A DNA stretch of 64,000 bases from Bacilli bacterium PM5-9 (GCA_029893765.1 JARXZD010000004.1:1-64000), one strand, 5' to 3'; numbered from the stretch's first letter, positions 26,420-36,593 are shown. Numbers and translations: made by a program. The notes: generated from the letters alone by a model not told the origin.

Positions 26420-27535
26420 TTATTTTAGTTTATACTTTATTGTTTTATATTCATTATAATCTTGTTCATATATTTTCATAAACAAATCATTTTCAACAAC
26501 TCTAAATTGATATACATCATCATTAGTCAATAATTTATCAACATCGTATGAACCAAAATCGTGTATATATACTATTGGATCAAGTCTTGAATCATCTTTT
26601 GAAATCAAAAAATAATTATCGTAATTTAGAAATAAAGCTCTATCATACTCTACACACTTAGAAAAATCAATTTTGCATAATTGTGTATACAATCCATTAA
26701 AAATGATATACTTCTCAGTTTTTTCGATATTGTTAAAAAAATATTCAGAGCCTTTTATTATAACTCTTTTTTTTGAAGGATTTTTTATATCTTTAAAAAC
26801 ACTATCTAACATATAGGTATCAATTATATACTCATATTCGGTATATTCTTTTATTTCATTTATATCAATAAAATTTACTATATTATTATCAATATAGAAT
26901 TTCATATAAGCTCTTTCGCCTTTAACTTCATATTCAGCTTCCTTTTCACCATTTAAACTATACTTTCTAAAAAATGACGTATCTTCTAATTGTTCTAAAG
27001 AATACAACTTATCATTCACTTTATCAATATCTAAATCGCTTGCCATTGAAAAGAAGCTACTAAGATGCTTTTTATTATCAAATTTATTAATCATCCATAA
27101 TCCTGATTTATTATTTGTATCATCATTAAATATTATATTTAAATAAAGATTATCTTTATATGCAATTATATCAATTGATAATGCTCCAACATTTTTAAAG
27201 GACGTTATTTTTTTACATTCATTATTTATCAATCTATAAATTTTTAAATTAGTTATATCATCATAATTAATGTAAAAATTACTATCATCAACTTTATTAA
27301 AAACAGAACAACTTCCCTTATCATTAATATACTCAAAATTTTTATTATAAACATTATATTTATTATCAATTTTTTCTAGCTCAGTTGTTTTTTTAACAAA
27401 TTCAGTTTCTTTAATTTTATTATAATTAAATTTTTCTATTTTAACAGTTTTAGTATTTTGATTAGAACACGCTACACAAAAACTGATAAATATTATTGAA
27501 ATTAAAGAAAAAGCTAATCTTTTCATCCTTCTCAT
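26420..27535 (-). CDS. Putative lipoprotein of unknown function
   Basis: The 371-residue protein starts MRRMKRLAFSLISIIFISFC, followed by VACSNQN. This is a lipoprotein signal with a VAC lipobox, although the -3 position is an unusual Cys. The mature part is rich in Asn, Asp, Lys and Tyr. It has repeated short beta-like stretches such as NFYINYDDITNLKIYRL, DNLYLNIIFNDD, DKLYSLEQLED and NDLFMKIYEQD, suggesting a propeller-like or other all-beta fold. No named family is recognised. ATG 27535 is chosen because AAAGGGAGATG precedes it at proper spacing; the longer frame runs through that site. The gene stands alone, with a terminator after it. Confidence 0.65.
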   Translation of the reverse strand: MRRMKRLAFSLISIIFISFCVACSNQNTKTVKIEKFNYNKIKETEFVKKTTELEKIDNKYNVYNKNFEYINDKGSCSVFNKVDDSNFYINYDDITNLKIYRLINNECKKITSFKNVGALSIDIIAYKDNLYLNIIFNDDTNNKSGLWMINKFDNKKHLSSFFSMASDLDIDKVNDKLYSLEQLEDTSFFRKYSLNGEKEAEYEVKGERAYMKFYIDNNIVNFIDINEIKEYTEYEYIIDTYMLDSVFKDIKNPSKKRVIIKGSEYFFNNIEKTEKYIIFNGLYTQLCKIDFSKCVEYDRALFLNYDNYFLISKDDSRLDPIVYIHDFGSYDVDKLLTNDDVYQFRVVENDLFMKIYEQDYNEYKTIKYKLK

Positions 27536-27680
27536 AACAAAACATCTCCCTTTTATATATAAAAATACTAACATATAAAAAATACAAGTTCAAATACTAA
27601 AAATATTTAAACCTATTTGTTATAAACTAATATAAAATATAAAAAGATAAATTTAATATGTTAATTTACATTTAAAATTT

Positions 27681-27705
27681 AAAAAAAGTGGAACAAGTCC
27701 ACTTT
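27681..27705 (-). terminator. Terminator of the purine permease gene, copy B of a duplicated hairpin
   Basis: AAAGTGGA and TCCACTTT flank ACAAG, followed by seven T on the minus strand. The sequence repeats that at 26387-26412. Confidence 0.88.
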
Positions 27706-27714
27706 CAAATATTA

Positions 27715-29025
27715 CTATAATCCTTTTGAAACAAAGTATATAATAAACAGTACAGCTAAACCATACATAATTGGATGTACTTTTTTAGATTCACCTTTTG
27801 CTACTTTTAAAATAACATAAGTTAAGAACCCAACTGCAATACCTTCAGCAATTGAATAAGCAAGAATCATAAACATCATTGTTAAGAATGCAGCTGTAGT
27901 ATCAGCAAAGTCATCAAAATCAATATGTTTAGAACTTGACATCATTAATGCTCCAACACATACTAATGCAGGTGCAGTTACTGATGAAGTAACAACTGCA
28001 AGTAATGGCGAGAAGAATAATGAGAATAAGAATAATACAGCAACTGTTAAAGCAGTTAATCCAGTACGACCACCAGATTCAACTCCAACTACTGATTCAG
28101 CATATGAAGTAACTGATGAAGTACCAATCATTGCACCAACAGTAGTAGCTGTTGCATCAGCCATTAATGCTTTATTAGCATTTATTAATTTTCCTTCATC
28201 ATCTAATAATCCAGCTCTAGTTGCTACACCCATTAATGTACCAGCTGTATCAAAGAAGTCTAAGAATAATACAGTAAAAATTACCATAATAAATTTATAA
28301 TCAGTTAAAAGTGACATTACATCAAAATCAAATAATTTCATAAATACTGGACTAACATCAGGCACACTACTTACAACTGCATTAGGAGCACTTACAAGTC
28401 CAAAGATAACACCAACAACAGCAGTTGTTACCATACCAATAAAGATAGCTGCTTTTGTATTTCTAGCTACTAAAACCAAAGTGAATAAGATCCCAAAAAT
28501 AGCTAATAAAGTATTACCATCTGTGATATTTCCAAAGCTAACAAATGTTGATTCATTCGCAACAATAATTCCAGCACCTTTTAAACCAATAAAAGCGATA
28601 AACATTCCAATACCAGCACTAACTGCATATTTTAATGAACTTGGAATTGAGTTAATGATTAACTCTCTAATACCAGATGCAGCTAAGCACATGAATACTA
28701 AACCTGAACAAAAGATTGCAAATAATGCTTGTCCAAATGTATACCCCATTGCTCCACATACAGTAAAAGCAAAGAAAGCATTCATTCCCATTCCAGGAGC
28801 TTGAGCAACTGGATAATTTGCATATAATGCCATAATTAATGTTCCTATTGCTGCTGCGATAGCAGTTGCAACAAATACTGCTTCAAGTGGCATTCCCGTT
28901 GTTGATAAAATTTCAGGGTTAACAAATAAAATATATGCCATTGATAAGAATGTTGTAATACCTGCTAAAATTTCTGTTTTAACATTTGTTTTTCTTTCCT
29001 CTAACTTAAAAAAAGCGTTTAACAT
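27715..29025 (-). CDS. NCS2 family guanine/hypoxanthine permease (AzgA/PbuG type)
   Basis: This is an uptake transporter for purine bases in the cytoplasmic membrane. The 436 residues are highly hydrophobic, with about 12-14 membrane segments. They begin with the AzgA/PbuG-type N-terminus FFKLEERKTNVKTEILAGIT. YANYPVAQAPGMGMNAFFAF (about residue 70), FLDFFDTAGTLMGVATRAGL and GTSSVTSYAESVVGVESGGR are signature stretches of this NCS2 branch. The gene is preceded by a guanine-class purine riboswitch with a terminator, which supports guanine/hypoxanthine as substrate and predicts repression when purines are plentiful. A hairpin terminator follows the gene. Confidence 0.93.
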   Translation of the reverse strand: MLNAFFKLEERKTNVKTEILAGITTFLSMAYILFVNPEILSTTGMPLEAVFVATAIAAAIGTLIMALYANYPVAQAPGMGMNAFFAFTVCGAMGYTFGQALFAIFCSGLVFMCLAASGIRELIINSIPSSLKYAVSAGIGMFIAFIGLKGAGIIVANESTFVSFGNITDGNTLLAIFGILFTLVLVARNTKAAIFIGMVTTAVVGVIFGLVSAPNAVVSSVPDVSPVFMKLFDFDVMSLLTDYKFIMVIFTVLFLDFFDTAGTLMGVATRAGLLDDEGKLINANKALMADATATTVGAMIGTSSVTSYAESVVGVESGGRTGLTALTVAVLFLFSLFFSPLLAVVTSSVTAPALVCVGALMMSSSKHIDFDDFADTTAAFLTMMFMILAYSIAEGIAVGFLTYVILKVAKGESKKVHPIMYGLAVLFIIYFVSKGL

Positions 29026-29060
29026 ATTTTTTCCTCCAAAAATAATTTACCACTATTAAA

Positions 29061-29168
29061 ATAAAAAAAGCCCTATTATAAGGAGCACAAAAATACTGTG
29101 CCATTATAGTCTTACATTTTGGTGTAAGGTAGAAACTTGTTAGCCATTTTCTAACATTTATATAATGG
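29061..29168 (-). promoter_or_regulatory. Purine (guanine-class) riboswitch with intrinsic terminator
   Basis: On the minus strand the aptamer runs from 29168 to 29101. P1 is CCATTAT/ATAATGG, P2 TGTTAG/CTAACA, J2/3 AGTTTCTACC, P3 CTTACA/TGTAAG, and J3/1 ACTAT. The C in ACTAT is the base that pairs with guanine or hypoxanthine; adenine riboswitches have U. Downstream, a hairpin with the arm CCTTATAATAG overlaps the 3' side of P1 and ends in T7 at about 29062-29068. This is a transcriptional OFF switch for the permease. Confidence 0.92.
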
Positions 29169-29319
29169 TATGGACTAATTATAGCACAACTTTTAAGACA
29201 AATAAATACTTTTAAAAAAATAATTGTAGATAAAATAGTATGTTTACATTATTTTTAAATTATTTTATTTAGACATAATATTTAAAAAAATGATTTTTAT
29301 AAGAAAAAAATAAAAAATT

Positions 29320-31491
29320 TTAAAAAGTAATACTTTTTAAAATTTCAATTGTTTTATCATAATTTTCAATCGTAAAAAAGATAAATTCACTAGAACTTTT
29401 TTTATTTGATAATACATTTAATGGTTTATTTGAGTATACTTCAAGTAAACTATTTCCACGATATACTAGTGGTAATTTTCTATTATTATCATCATAAACA
29501 TAATATTGCTTATCTTGGCACAAAGTACAACCATTACAATCATTCTTCTTATTTTGATTAATTAAACAATAATCCATTATCATTAATGGAAGATAACCAT
29601 AAGCAAATCGCACACTTTCAATACCATCAATCGAAAAATAACTATCACTCTCTAAAGAAATAATTGATTTTTTTACGTTATTTTCCTTTAGCATTGATAA
29701 AGAATACCTATTAATAATATTCAATGAAAAATTAGTTTCAATTTCTTTTTTATTTTTAAAATAATTCAACATACCTAATTCACTAACCATAATAGTCGAA
29801 TATTTTTCTACCTTTTTAACTAATTTCATAAAAACATCATCTTTAATAACTCTAGGCATTACTGGAATAATATTATCAAACATCTCATTTACTTCATCTA
29901 AAATTTCAAGATTATCAACATAAACTTTATCAATTTTAAAATCACTCAATGCTTTTGCCTGTTCAAGTGTTCTAATCATAAAATATGTATTGAAAGATTC
30001 ATTTTTATTTAACGATATTTTAGAGTAATTACTACTTTCTAATGGCTTTTTATCTACTATAGCATTTATTTCATTAGAAATTATTTTCCTTCTAAAATCA
30101 TTTAAAAGCGACTTAGCAACAAAAATATTATCATCACCAATACATTCAATATTAAAATTAAAAGGTGTATCATTCGTTTTAGAAAGCTGTTTTGAAATAT
30201 CCATTAATGACATTCCTTGATTTTTAGCTTTTTCAATAATAAAATCACTATAATAATCACGATCATCAATCGACAACTTTAACTCTTTATTAATAAATGC
30301 TTCTAATTTAACATTTAAATCATTTTTTATAAAAAACTTACTTTGATATTCATTTATTTTCTTTTCATATCGTCTTGTCTTTACAAGATAAACTTCTGCT
30401 TTATTTATTAATAAATCACTTTTAATTTTTACAATACCACTTTTTGCAAAATCAACTTCACAATTATCCTGATAAATTTTTTCAACAACCATGCCATTTT
30501 CATTTCCATCATCAAAAACAAAACGAATATTATCTAATCTAGTTAACCTTTTATTTAGTTTTAAATAAAGCCACTTACCATCATTTTTAAAAACATTACC
30601 AATTAATAACCCGTGATTATTAATACGATTTTTATTACCAAGAATAGAACCATTCTCTTCAAACATTCTACCTTTAGTATATTTTCTATTAAAAGCTACT
30701 TGCATCAAATCATACATTTCTTGATCAGGATTATGATTTAATATTGATTGATAATACTTAATACAACTATATAAATACTCTTTTCCTTTTAATCGACCCT
30801 CAATTTTTAATGAATCACTAACATTATTTAATTCAAAAATATTTTCACCAATACATAAATCTTTTAAACTTAATAAGTGTTCATTTTTATTAGTTAATGT
30901 GTGACATTTTCGGCAGTTTTGTTGGCAAGTACCAAAATTACCAGAACCGGTATTAAAAAAGAAACTATAATAACACTGACCTGAATATGATGTGCATAAT
31001 GCACCATGAACAAAAGTTTCTATTTCTAAATCAGGATATTTTTCTCTAATATTTTTTATATGTTTAAGATTAAGCTCTCTTGCTAAAACAACACGACTAG
31101 CACCATTTTTATATATAAAAGCAACAGATTGTAAATTATGAATATGCATCTGTGTTGATATATGAATATCTAAATCAGGATATTTTTGGTGAACAATATT
31201 AAATAAACCTAAATCTTGAATAATTAAGGCATCAATATGTAATTCACATAACCTATCAACATAATCAAGTACCTCATCAAAATTTTCATCTTTTATTAAT
31301 GTATTCAATGTTATATAAACTTTAGTTTGATAAAGATGAGCATAATCAATTATTTCTTTTAAATCTTCAAATGAAATTTGAGCATTAGCACGTGCTGAAT
31401 ATTTTGGCCCAGAACAATAAATTGCATCAGCTTTTAAATTGCAAACCATAATAGCATTATCCAAATCTTTAACAGGAGCTAATATTTCCAT
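29320..31491 (-). CDS. U32 family peptidase / RlhA-like 23S rRNA hydroxylation protein
   Basis: The 723-residue protein is a long U32 family member. The N-terminal barrel opens MEILAPVKDLDNAIMVCNLK and contains ISTQMHIHNLQSVAF. The family's HGALCTSYSGQCYYSFF segment is followed by GTCQQNCRKC, whose cysteines may bind an iron-sulphur cluster. A middle and C-terminal region of about 400 residues follows, with a further Cys cluster DCNGCTLCQDK near residue 655. Long U32 proteins such as E. coli RlhA are needed for hydroxylation of C2501 in 23S rRNA; others are called collagenase-like proteases. The RlhA-type role is inferred from length and layout. It lies immediately after a CPBP membrane protease gene. 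Confidence 0.85.
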   Translation of the reverse strand: MEILAPVKDLDNAIMVCNLKADAIYCSGPKYSARANAQISFEDLKEIIDYAHLYQTKVYITLNTLIKDENFDEVLDYVDRLCELHIDALIIQDLGLFNIVHQKYPDLDIHISTQMHIHNLQSVAFIYKNGASRVVLARELNLKHIKNIREKYPDLEIETFVHGALCTSYSGQCYYSFFFNTGSGNFGTCQQNCRKCHTLTNKNEHLLSLKDLCIGENIFELNNVSDSLKIEGRLKGKEYLYSCIKYYQSILNHNPDQEMYDLMQVAFNRKYTKGRMFEENGSILGNKNRINNHGLLIGNVFKNDGKWLYLKLNKRLTRLDNIRFVFDDGNENGMVVEKIYQDNCEVDFAKSGIVKIKSDLLINKAEVYLVKTRRYEKKINEYQSKFFIKNDLNVKLEAFINKELKLSIDDRDYYSDFIIEKAKNQGMSLMDISKQLSKTNDTPFNFNIECIGDDNIFVAKSLLNDFRRKIISNEINAIVDKKPLESSNYSKISLNKNESFNTYFMIRTLEQAKALSDFKIDKVYVDNLEILDEVNEMFDNIIPVMPRVIKDDVFMKLVKKVEKYSTIMVSELGMLNYFKNKKEIETNFSLNIINRYSLSMLKENNVKKSIISLESDSYFSIDGIESVRFAYGYLPLMIMDYCLINQNKKNDCNGCTLCQDKQYYVYDDNNRKLPLVYRGNSLLEVYSNKPLNVLSNKKSSSEFIFFTIENYDKTIEILKSITF

Positions 31492-32210
31492 TATGAAATC
31501 ACCCCTAATAAAATAATTGGAACTGTATTATTTAACATGTGAATTAAAATAACGGCTAATAAATTATGATTTGATTTTCGATATACAATAGCAATTACTA
31601 ATGATGGTAAAAAATACGATAAAAAAGTAAAAATACTTTCAACTCCAAAATTTGTAAATATTGTATAATCATGAATAAGAGCAAACAGTAAAGCACATAA
31701 AATATATGGATACCATTTTTTTGTATATTTATCTTCAGTAAATAATGCCATATAACTAACCCTAAAAATTAGTTCTTCTAAACATGGTGTAACTAATCCA
31801 ATAATAATAATCGAAAAAAATATTGGAGAACCCTTAATTAATTCTTGAACAACTTCTTCATTTTCAGCTGATGGATTGTTTAAATTAAGCAAGCCTAAAA
31901 CTAGTGCAAGGGCAATGTTACATAGTAACAAAGTACCATAACCACCAAATCCAAATGATAATGTTTCTCTAAGCTTTTCAATACCATAACTTATTTTACT
32001 TTTTATATAGTCATAATTTAATCCAAGAATTGTTAAAAAAAGAAGAATTGTTACAATTCCACTATATCCTGCTGGATCAATTTTTGATACAACTTCATCA
32101 TATGATAATGATGGGTTTGTTAGCTTTTCATAAGCAATTAAACCAAACCCAAATACTTGACTTAATACAAAATAAGCAAGTATATTAATTATTGCACGAG
32201 ATCTTTTCAC
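31491..32210 (-). CDS. CPBP family intramembrane metalloprotease
   Basis: The 239-residue membrane protein has about seven hydrophobic segments. It carries the CPBP/Rce1-type motifs LEELIFR (E-E-x-x-x-R, after TPC), LFALIHDY (F-x-x-x-H) and LIHMLNNT (H-x-x-x-N), which form the metal site within the membrane. Bacterial members process prenylated or peptide substrates, or protect against bacteriocins; the substrate here is unknown. I start at GTG 32210, which has AGGGAAG 8 bases upstream; the longer frame begins inside that site. It shares its last base with the U32 gene, so the two are one unit. Confidence 0.85.
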   Translation of the reverse strand: MKRSRAIINILAYFVLSQVFGFGLIAYEKLTNPSLSYDEVVSKIDPAGYSGIVTILLFLTILGLNYDYIKSKISYGIEKLRETLSFGFGGYGTLLLCNIALALVLGLLNLNNPSAENEEVVQELIKGSPIFFSIIIIGLVTPCLEELIFRVSYMALFTEDKYTKKWYPYILCALLFALIHDYTIFTNFGVESIFTFLSYFLPSLVIAIVYRKSNHNLLAVILIHMLNNTVPIILLGVIS

Positions 32211-32246
32211 ATAAATCACTTCCCTAATGAATTATACCATATCCAA

Positions 32247-32274
32247 ACAAAAAAAGTGTAGACAATCTACACTT
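32247..32274 (-). terminator. Terminator of ileS
   Basis: AAGTGTAGA and TCTACACTT flank TTG on the minus strand, followed by seven T. Confidence 0.9.
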
Positions 32275-32279
32275 AATTT

Positions 32280-35000
32280 TTAATGATTTACTACACTATC
32301 ACAACGATCACATAAATCCCCAACAACTCTATCATTGCTGACAATGTTCCAACATCTTGGACAAGTATATCCTTCAAATTTTTCAACTTTGATAAATGCT
32401 GTTTCCATTTCAGATGCATCATCTGCTTTTACAAACTCAACATTTGATGCAATATATAATTGATGTAAATCTGCAAAATCTTTGATAAACTCATATCCTT
32501 CTTTAAAGGCAACTTTAACATTTGATTCTAATGATTTTCCAATGATTTTTTGATCACGTGCAACTTCAATTGCTTTTAAAACATCATCACGGTGTTTCAT
32601 AAATAAATCATATTGTTTTTCAATTTCAGCTTCATTTTCAATTACTAGTAATTCTGGAATAACTTCAAGATGAACAGATACTTTCTTATTAGTTTTTGGA
32701 ATAAATCCATATACTTCCTCACTTGTATGTGGCAAGATTGGTGAAAGTAACATGTTTAATGTATCCATACAATAATATAAAACTGTTTGAACTTGAGCTC
32801 TTCTTAAACTATCTTCTTTTAAAATATATAAAATATCTTTAGTAAAGTCCATATAGAATGCACTAAGTTCTTTAACAATAAAGTTATTAACACTATTATA
32901 TACTGTACTAAATTCATAATCATTATATGCTTTGATACATTTTTTATTTAAGTTATTTAATTTAATAAGCATGTATTTATCAACATCTTCTAATTCATTA
33001 ACTGCAACAAGTTTTGATTCATTAAATCCATTTAAGTTTCCTAAAATAAATTTAAATGTATTTCTAACTTTACGATAAGTATCAGCAACTTGTTTTAATA
33101 CTTCATCACTAATTCTAACATCAGATTGATAATCAACACTTGAAACCCAATATCTAAAAACATCAGCACCATATTGATTGATAACTTTTAATGGTTCAAT
33201 TGTATTTCCAAGAGATTTTGACATCTTATTACCTTTACCATCTAAAGTAAATCCATGACTTAATACTTCACGATATGGTGAATGACCATGATAACATGTT
33301 CCAACAATTAGTGAAGAGTTAAACCAACCACGATATTGATCAGAACCCTCTAAGTACATATCAACAGGGTATTCCATACCACGAGCAACAATACAACCTG
33401 TATGTGATGAACCTGAATCAAACCATACATCCATAATATCTGTTTCTTTACGATATTGTTCAATTGGAGCATTATTATCAAAATATTTTTGTGGTAACAA
33501 ATCTTTAACATCAGAATTAAACCAATAATTTGAACCATGCTCATCAAATTTTTCAGAAACAAAATCAAAAATGTCTTTATCAATTAATGGTTCATTATTT
33601 TCATCATAGATAATTGGAATAGGTACACCCCATGCTCTTTGACGAGAAATACACCAATCTCCACGATCTGCAATCATATTATGCATTCTAGTTTCTCCCC
33701 ATGAAGGCGTCCACTTAACATTTGAAATTTCATTTAGCAATTCTTCTCTCTTTTTCTCAATTGAAGCAAACCATTGAAGAGTAGCCATAAAAACAAGTGG
33801 TTTTTTTGTACGCCAATCAAATGGATATCTATGGACTAATTTATGAGCAGCTACTAATCTACCACTTTGTTCCATTGAATCAATAATAATTGTATTTGCT
33901 TTTTCCCAATATACACCAGCAAGCTCTTCACCCATTTCAGGAACCATCTTACCTTGAGTATCACATGCAATTAATAATTCTAAATCATATTTTTTTGCAA
34001 CATTAAAGTCTTCTTCCCCATGTCCAGGTGAACAAGTAACGCACCCTGTACCATCTGTTGTTGTCACATGATCTCCAAGAATAACTAAACATTCACGATC
34101 ATTGTACGGATTAGAAGCACTCATATACTCAAACTCACTACCTTTAAAGCTTTGTAGTAACTCAACTTCTAAACCTGTTTTAGCAACGATATCTGCTTCT
34201 AAATCTTTAGCAAATACTAATTTACCATTATTTGTTTGATATAAACCATAATCGAAATCTGGTCCAATTGCAACTCCAACAGTTGTTGTAATAGTCCATG
34301 GCATTGTTGTCCAACACATAAAGGCAACATCATCACCAAATACTCCTTTTCCATCAACCATATTAAATTTAACATATACTGATGTATCTTCTTTATCATG
34401 ATACTCCAATTCACCCTCAGCTAATGCTGTTTCAGATGATGGAGACCAATAAACTGGTTTAAACCCTTGATAAATTAGACCATCTAATGCCATTTTACCA
34501 AAAATCTTAATTTGTTGAGCTTCATAATCTTTTGTCATTGTAATGTATGGATTATTATAATCACCAATTGAACCAAGACGTTTAAAACCTTTCTTTTGAA
34601 TATCAATTTGTTTATAAGCATACTCTTCGCATAACTCTCTAAAAGCAGCTACACTCATTTCTTTACGATTAACACCAGTTTTTGTGATTGCTGTTTCAAT
34701 CGGTAAACCATGAGTATCCCATCCTGGAATATAAGGTGTATAGTATCCTTGAAGAGATTTTGATCTATTAACAATATCCTTAATAACTTTATTTAATCCA
34801 TGTCCGATATGAATATCACCATTTGCATATGGTGGCCCATCATGTAAAACAAATGATTTATTTCCTTCTCTTTCACTTAATAAAAGTTCAAATAAATCAA
34901 TTTCATCCCATTTTTCTTGAATGATAGGCTCTTTTGTTGGTAATTTACCTTTCATTTCAAATTCAGTTTTTGGCATTAATAATGTATCTTTGTAATTCAT
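32280..35000 (-). CDS. ileS: Isoleucyl-tRNA synthetase
   Basis: This class I synthetase charges tRNA-Ile. The 906 residues carry the HIGH motif in HDGPPYANGDIHIGHGLN (about residue 63) and an editing domain with CVTCSPGHGEEDF. The KMSKS loop is KGNKMSKSLGNTI (about 593). A C-terminal zinc finger, CPRCWNIVSNDRVVG then CDRCD, is typical of bacterial-type IleRS (mupirocin-sensitive class). The length is usual. Expression is governed by a T-box leader with an AUC specifier and by a consensus promoter upstream. It lies after ylmH at the end of the division cluster, as in many Firmicutes, but divIVA is missing between them. Confidence 0.98.
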   Translation of the reverse strand: MNYKDTLLMPKTEFEMKGKLPTKEPIIQEKWDEIDLFELLLSEREGNKSFVLHDGPPYANGDIHIGHGLNKVIKDIVNRSKSLQGYYTPYIPGWDTHGLPIETAITKTGVNRKEMSVAAFRELCEEYAYKQIDIQKKGFKRLGSIGDYNNPYITMTKDYEAQQIKIFGKMALDGLIYQGFKPVYWSPSSETALAEGELEYHDKEDTSVYVKFNMVDGKGVFGDDVAFMCWTTMPWTITTTVGVAIGPDFDYGLYQTNNGKLVFAKDLEADIVAKTGLEVELLQSFKGSEFEYMSASNPYNDRECLVILGDHVTTTDGTGCVTCSPGHGEEDFNVAKKYDLELLIACDTQGKMVPEMGEELAGVYWEKANTIIIDSMEQSGRLVAAHKLVHRYPFDWRTKKPLVFMATLQWFASIEKKREELLNEISNVKWTPSWGETRMHNMIADRGDWCISRQRAWGVPIPIIYDENNEPLIDKDIFDFVSEKFDEHGSNYWFNSDVKDLLPQKYFDNNAPIEQYRKETDIMDVWFDSGSSHTGCIVARGMEYPVDMYLEGSDQYRGWFNSSLIVGTCYHGHSPYREVLSHGFTLDGKGNKMSKSLGNTIEPLKVINQYGADVFRYWVSSVDYQSDVRISDEVLKQVADTYRKVRNTFKFILGNLNGFNESKLVAVNELEDVDKYMLIKLNNLNKKCIKAYNDYEFSTVYNSVNNFIVKELSAFYMDFTKDILYILKEDSLRRAQVQTVLYYCMDTLNMLLSPILPHTSEEVYGFIPKTNKKVSVHLEVIPELLVIENEAEIEKQYDLFMKHRDDVLKAIEVARDQKIIGKSLESNVKVAFKEGYEFIKDFADLHQLYIASNVEFVKADDASEMETAFIKVEKFEGYTCPRCWNIVSNDRVVGDLCDRCDSVVNH

Positions 35001-35028
35001 ACTTTTTCCTCCTTTATAATAAAAAAAA

Positions 35029-35245
35029 CGTTCCTACAAAGGAACGAATAATCGCGGTACCATCCTAATTCACTTTTATAAAAAAAGTGCACTTACTTAA
35101 AGTTATAACGTAACAACCGCTTTTTCCTACTTAGTTTCAGAAAAGAGACTCCCAAATGATTTATTTATAAGCAGTGCAATTACTTTCCACCAACCAGTAA
35201 CTCTCTAAAATGATAACTTATAAAACGTTTTGTTCTATGTCTATA
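35029..35245 (-). promoter_or_regulatory. T-box riboswitch of ileS (isoleucine)
   Basis: The minus-strand leader carries the T-box core TTAGGATGGTACCGCG (RC of 35051-35066). Stem I has the AG-rich elements AGAGAG and GTTGGTGGAA, and its specifier loop contains ATC (in AAATCATTTGGGAGT), an isoleucine codon. The terminator CGTTCC/GGAACG followed by eight T lies at 35031-35050. Uncharged tRNA-Ile should stabilise the antiterminator and allow ileS transcription. Confidence 0.95.
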
Positions 35246-35252
35246 CTTCACT

Positions 35253-35281
35253 ATTATACTACCCTTTTTTTTGAAATACAA
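35253..35281 (-). promoter_or_regulatory. Promoter of ileS
   Basis: TTGTAT at 35276-35281 and TATAAT at 35253-35258 are separated by 17 bases and point into the T-box leader. The remaining stretch from 35282 to 35392 is AT-rich, with nothing recognisable. Confidence 0.82.
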
Positions 35282-35392
35282 GTGTTATTTTAAAAAATAA
35301 TACACATATGCAAAAAAATACCTTAATTTATTTGAAATATATAATAAAAATTTATTGTAATTTATCAATAATGTATTTTTAAAAAATCACAC

Positions 35393-36178
35393 TTAAACAT
35401 ATTTCTTATATTCCAAAACATAATTATCTTTTTTAGTTTTTCTTGATGTATCAATTACTACAATAAAACGACCATACCCTTTTAAAGAAATAACATCATT
35501 ATCTAAACAAGACTTAGAAAAATTTGTTGTTTCAATTTGATTTACTTTAACATTTCCAGATAAAATATAATCTCTTACTTGATTAGAAGATTGTTTAGTA
35601 ATTAATTTTACAATATTATCTAATCTAAATGATTTAACAATTCCTTGAAAATAAGAAAAATTTTGATGTTTTGTTATTTCAGAACTAGACTCTTCAAGAT
35701 TAACATTAATATTTTTTATTTTTAATAAGTTTTCTTTTAAATATTTATTTAAAGAACTGACAATTTCAAAATAAATATAATTATTATCAATTACAATATC
35801 ACCAATAAGATTTCTTGAAATATTTAAAGCCATTAATGAACCTAAAACATCACGATGATCAACAGTATTAAACTTATTATTAAACTTAATTTTATATAAA
35901 GTAGTTGTATCAATCTCATTAGAAATTATATCATCAGAAACAAATAAAGCCATCTTATAATCAGAGTTGATAATTTTAGAAATAAAATCACAATTTACGC
36001 CAGAAAAGTGATTTAAACATTCTCTAATTATTTGCTCCTCTTTTTTAGAAACAAAAAATAAAATTTTAAAAGAGTTGGAACGCAAAACTTCTGAAATAGC
36101 ATTCTCAACTCTAATTATTAAACTTTCATATTCTTTATTATGTAAGATGTATTGCTTTAGACTATTCTTCTGTTTCAC
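35393..36178 (-). CDS. ylmH: YlmH family S4-domain RNA-binding protein
   Basis: The 261-residue protein ends in an S4 RNA-binding domain: [20 protein letters not shown], then [11 protein letters not shown] and [15 protein letters not shown], at about residues 180-245. The N-terminal two thirds match the YlmH arrangement, including [16 protein letters not shown] (about residue 115). In Firmicutes, YlmH (RqcP2 group) binds stalled 50S subunits in ribosome-associated quality control and its gene lies in the division cluster. Here it overlaps sepF by 17 bases. The usual downstream neighbour, divIVA, is absent. Confidence 0.88.
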   Translation of the reverse strand: MKQKNSLKQYILHNKEYESLIIRVENAISEVLRSNSFKILFFVSKKEEQIIRECLNHFSGVNCDFISKIINSDYKMALFVSDDIISNEIDTTTLYKIKFNNKFNTVDHRDVLGSLMALNISRNLIGDIVIDNNYIYFEIVSSLNKYLKENLLKIKNINVNLEESSSEITKHQNFSYFQGIVKSFRLDNIVKLITKQSSNQVRDYILSGNVKVNQIETTNFSKSCLDNDVISLKGYGRFIVVIDTSRKTKKDNYVLEYKKYV

Positions 36179-36581
36179 TTATTTCACCATACACACCAAA
36201 GTTGCTTGGCGTACATAAGAAAACATTAGGTCCAACCTTTTGAACTTCACCTTCAATTGCATAAACAACACCACTAAGGAAATCAATAATTCTTTTAGCC
36301 TGATCCTTAGATACACGATGTAAGTTTATAATACAACCTTTACAATCTTTTAAATGATCAGCAATTGATTGAGATTCAGAATAACTACGTGGTTCAAAAA
36401 CAACCATTTGACTACTTTTATTTGAGTTTTCATTTAACTCCATACCAGAAGTTCTTCTTGTTTCAACATTATTTTCAAAAATACTTGTACTTTCTGTTGA
36501 AAAATCATCAGAATATGTTTCTACAACCTCATCATCAAGATCAGCACCCATAATCCAATCTTTTAGTCCTTTAACAGCCAT
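36162..36581 (-). CDS. sepF: Cell division protein SepF
   Basis: SepF bundles FtsZ filaments and tethers them to the membrane. The 139 residues have the typical N-terminal amphipathic start, [14 protein letters not shown], a variable acidic linker (about 20-55), and the conserved C-terminal domain with [20 protein letters not shown] and [34 protein letters not shown] closes the domain. It lies 12 bases after ftsZ, which is the common Firmicutes order although ylmE is missing between them. The start is supported by a GGGG-rich site just upstream. Confidence 0.94.
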   Translation of the reverse strand: MAVKGLKDWIMGADLDDEVVETYSDDFSTESTSIFENNVETRRTSGMELNENSNKSSQMVVFEPRSYSESQSIADHLKDCKGCIINLHRVSKDQAKRIIDFLSGVVYAIEGEVQKVGPNVFLCTPSNFGVYGEISETEE

Positions 36582-36593
36582 ATTTAAGACCCC

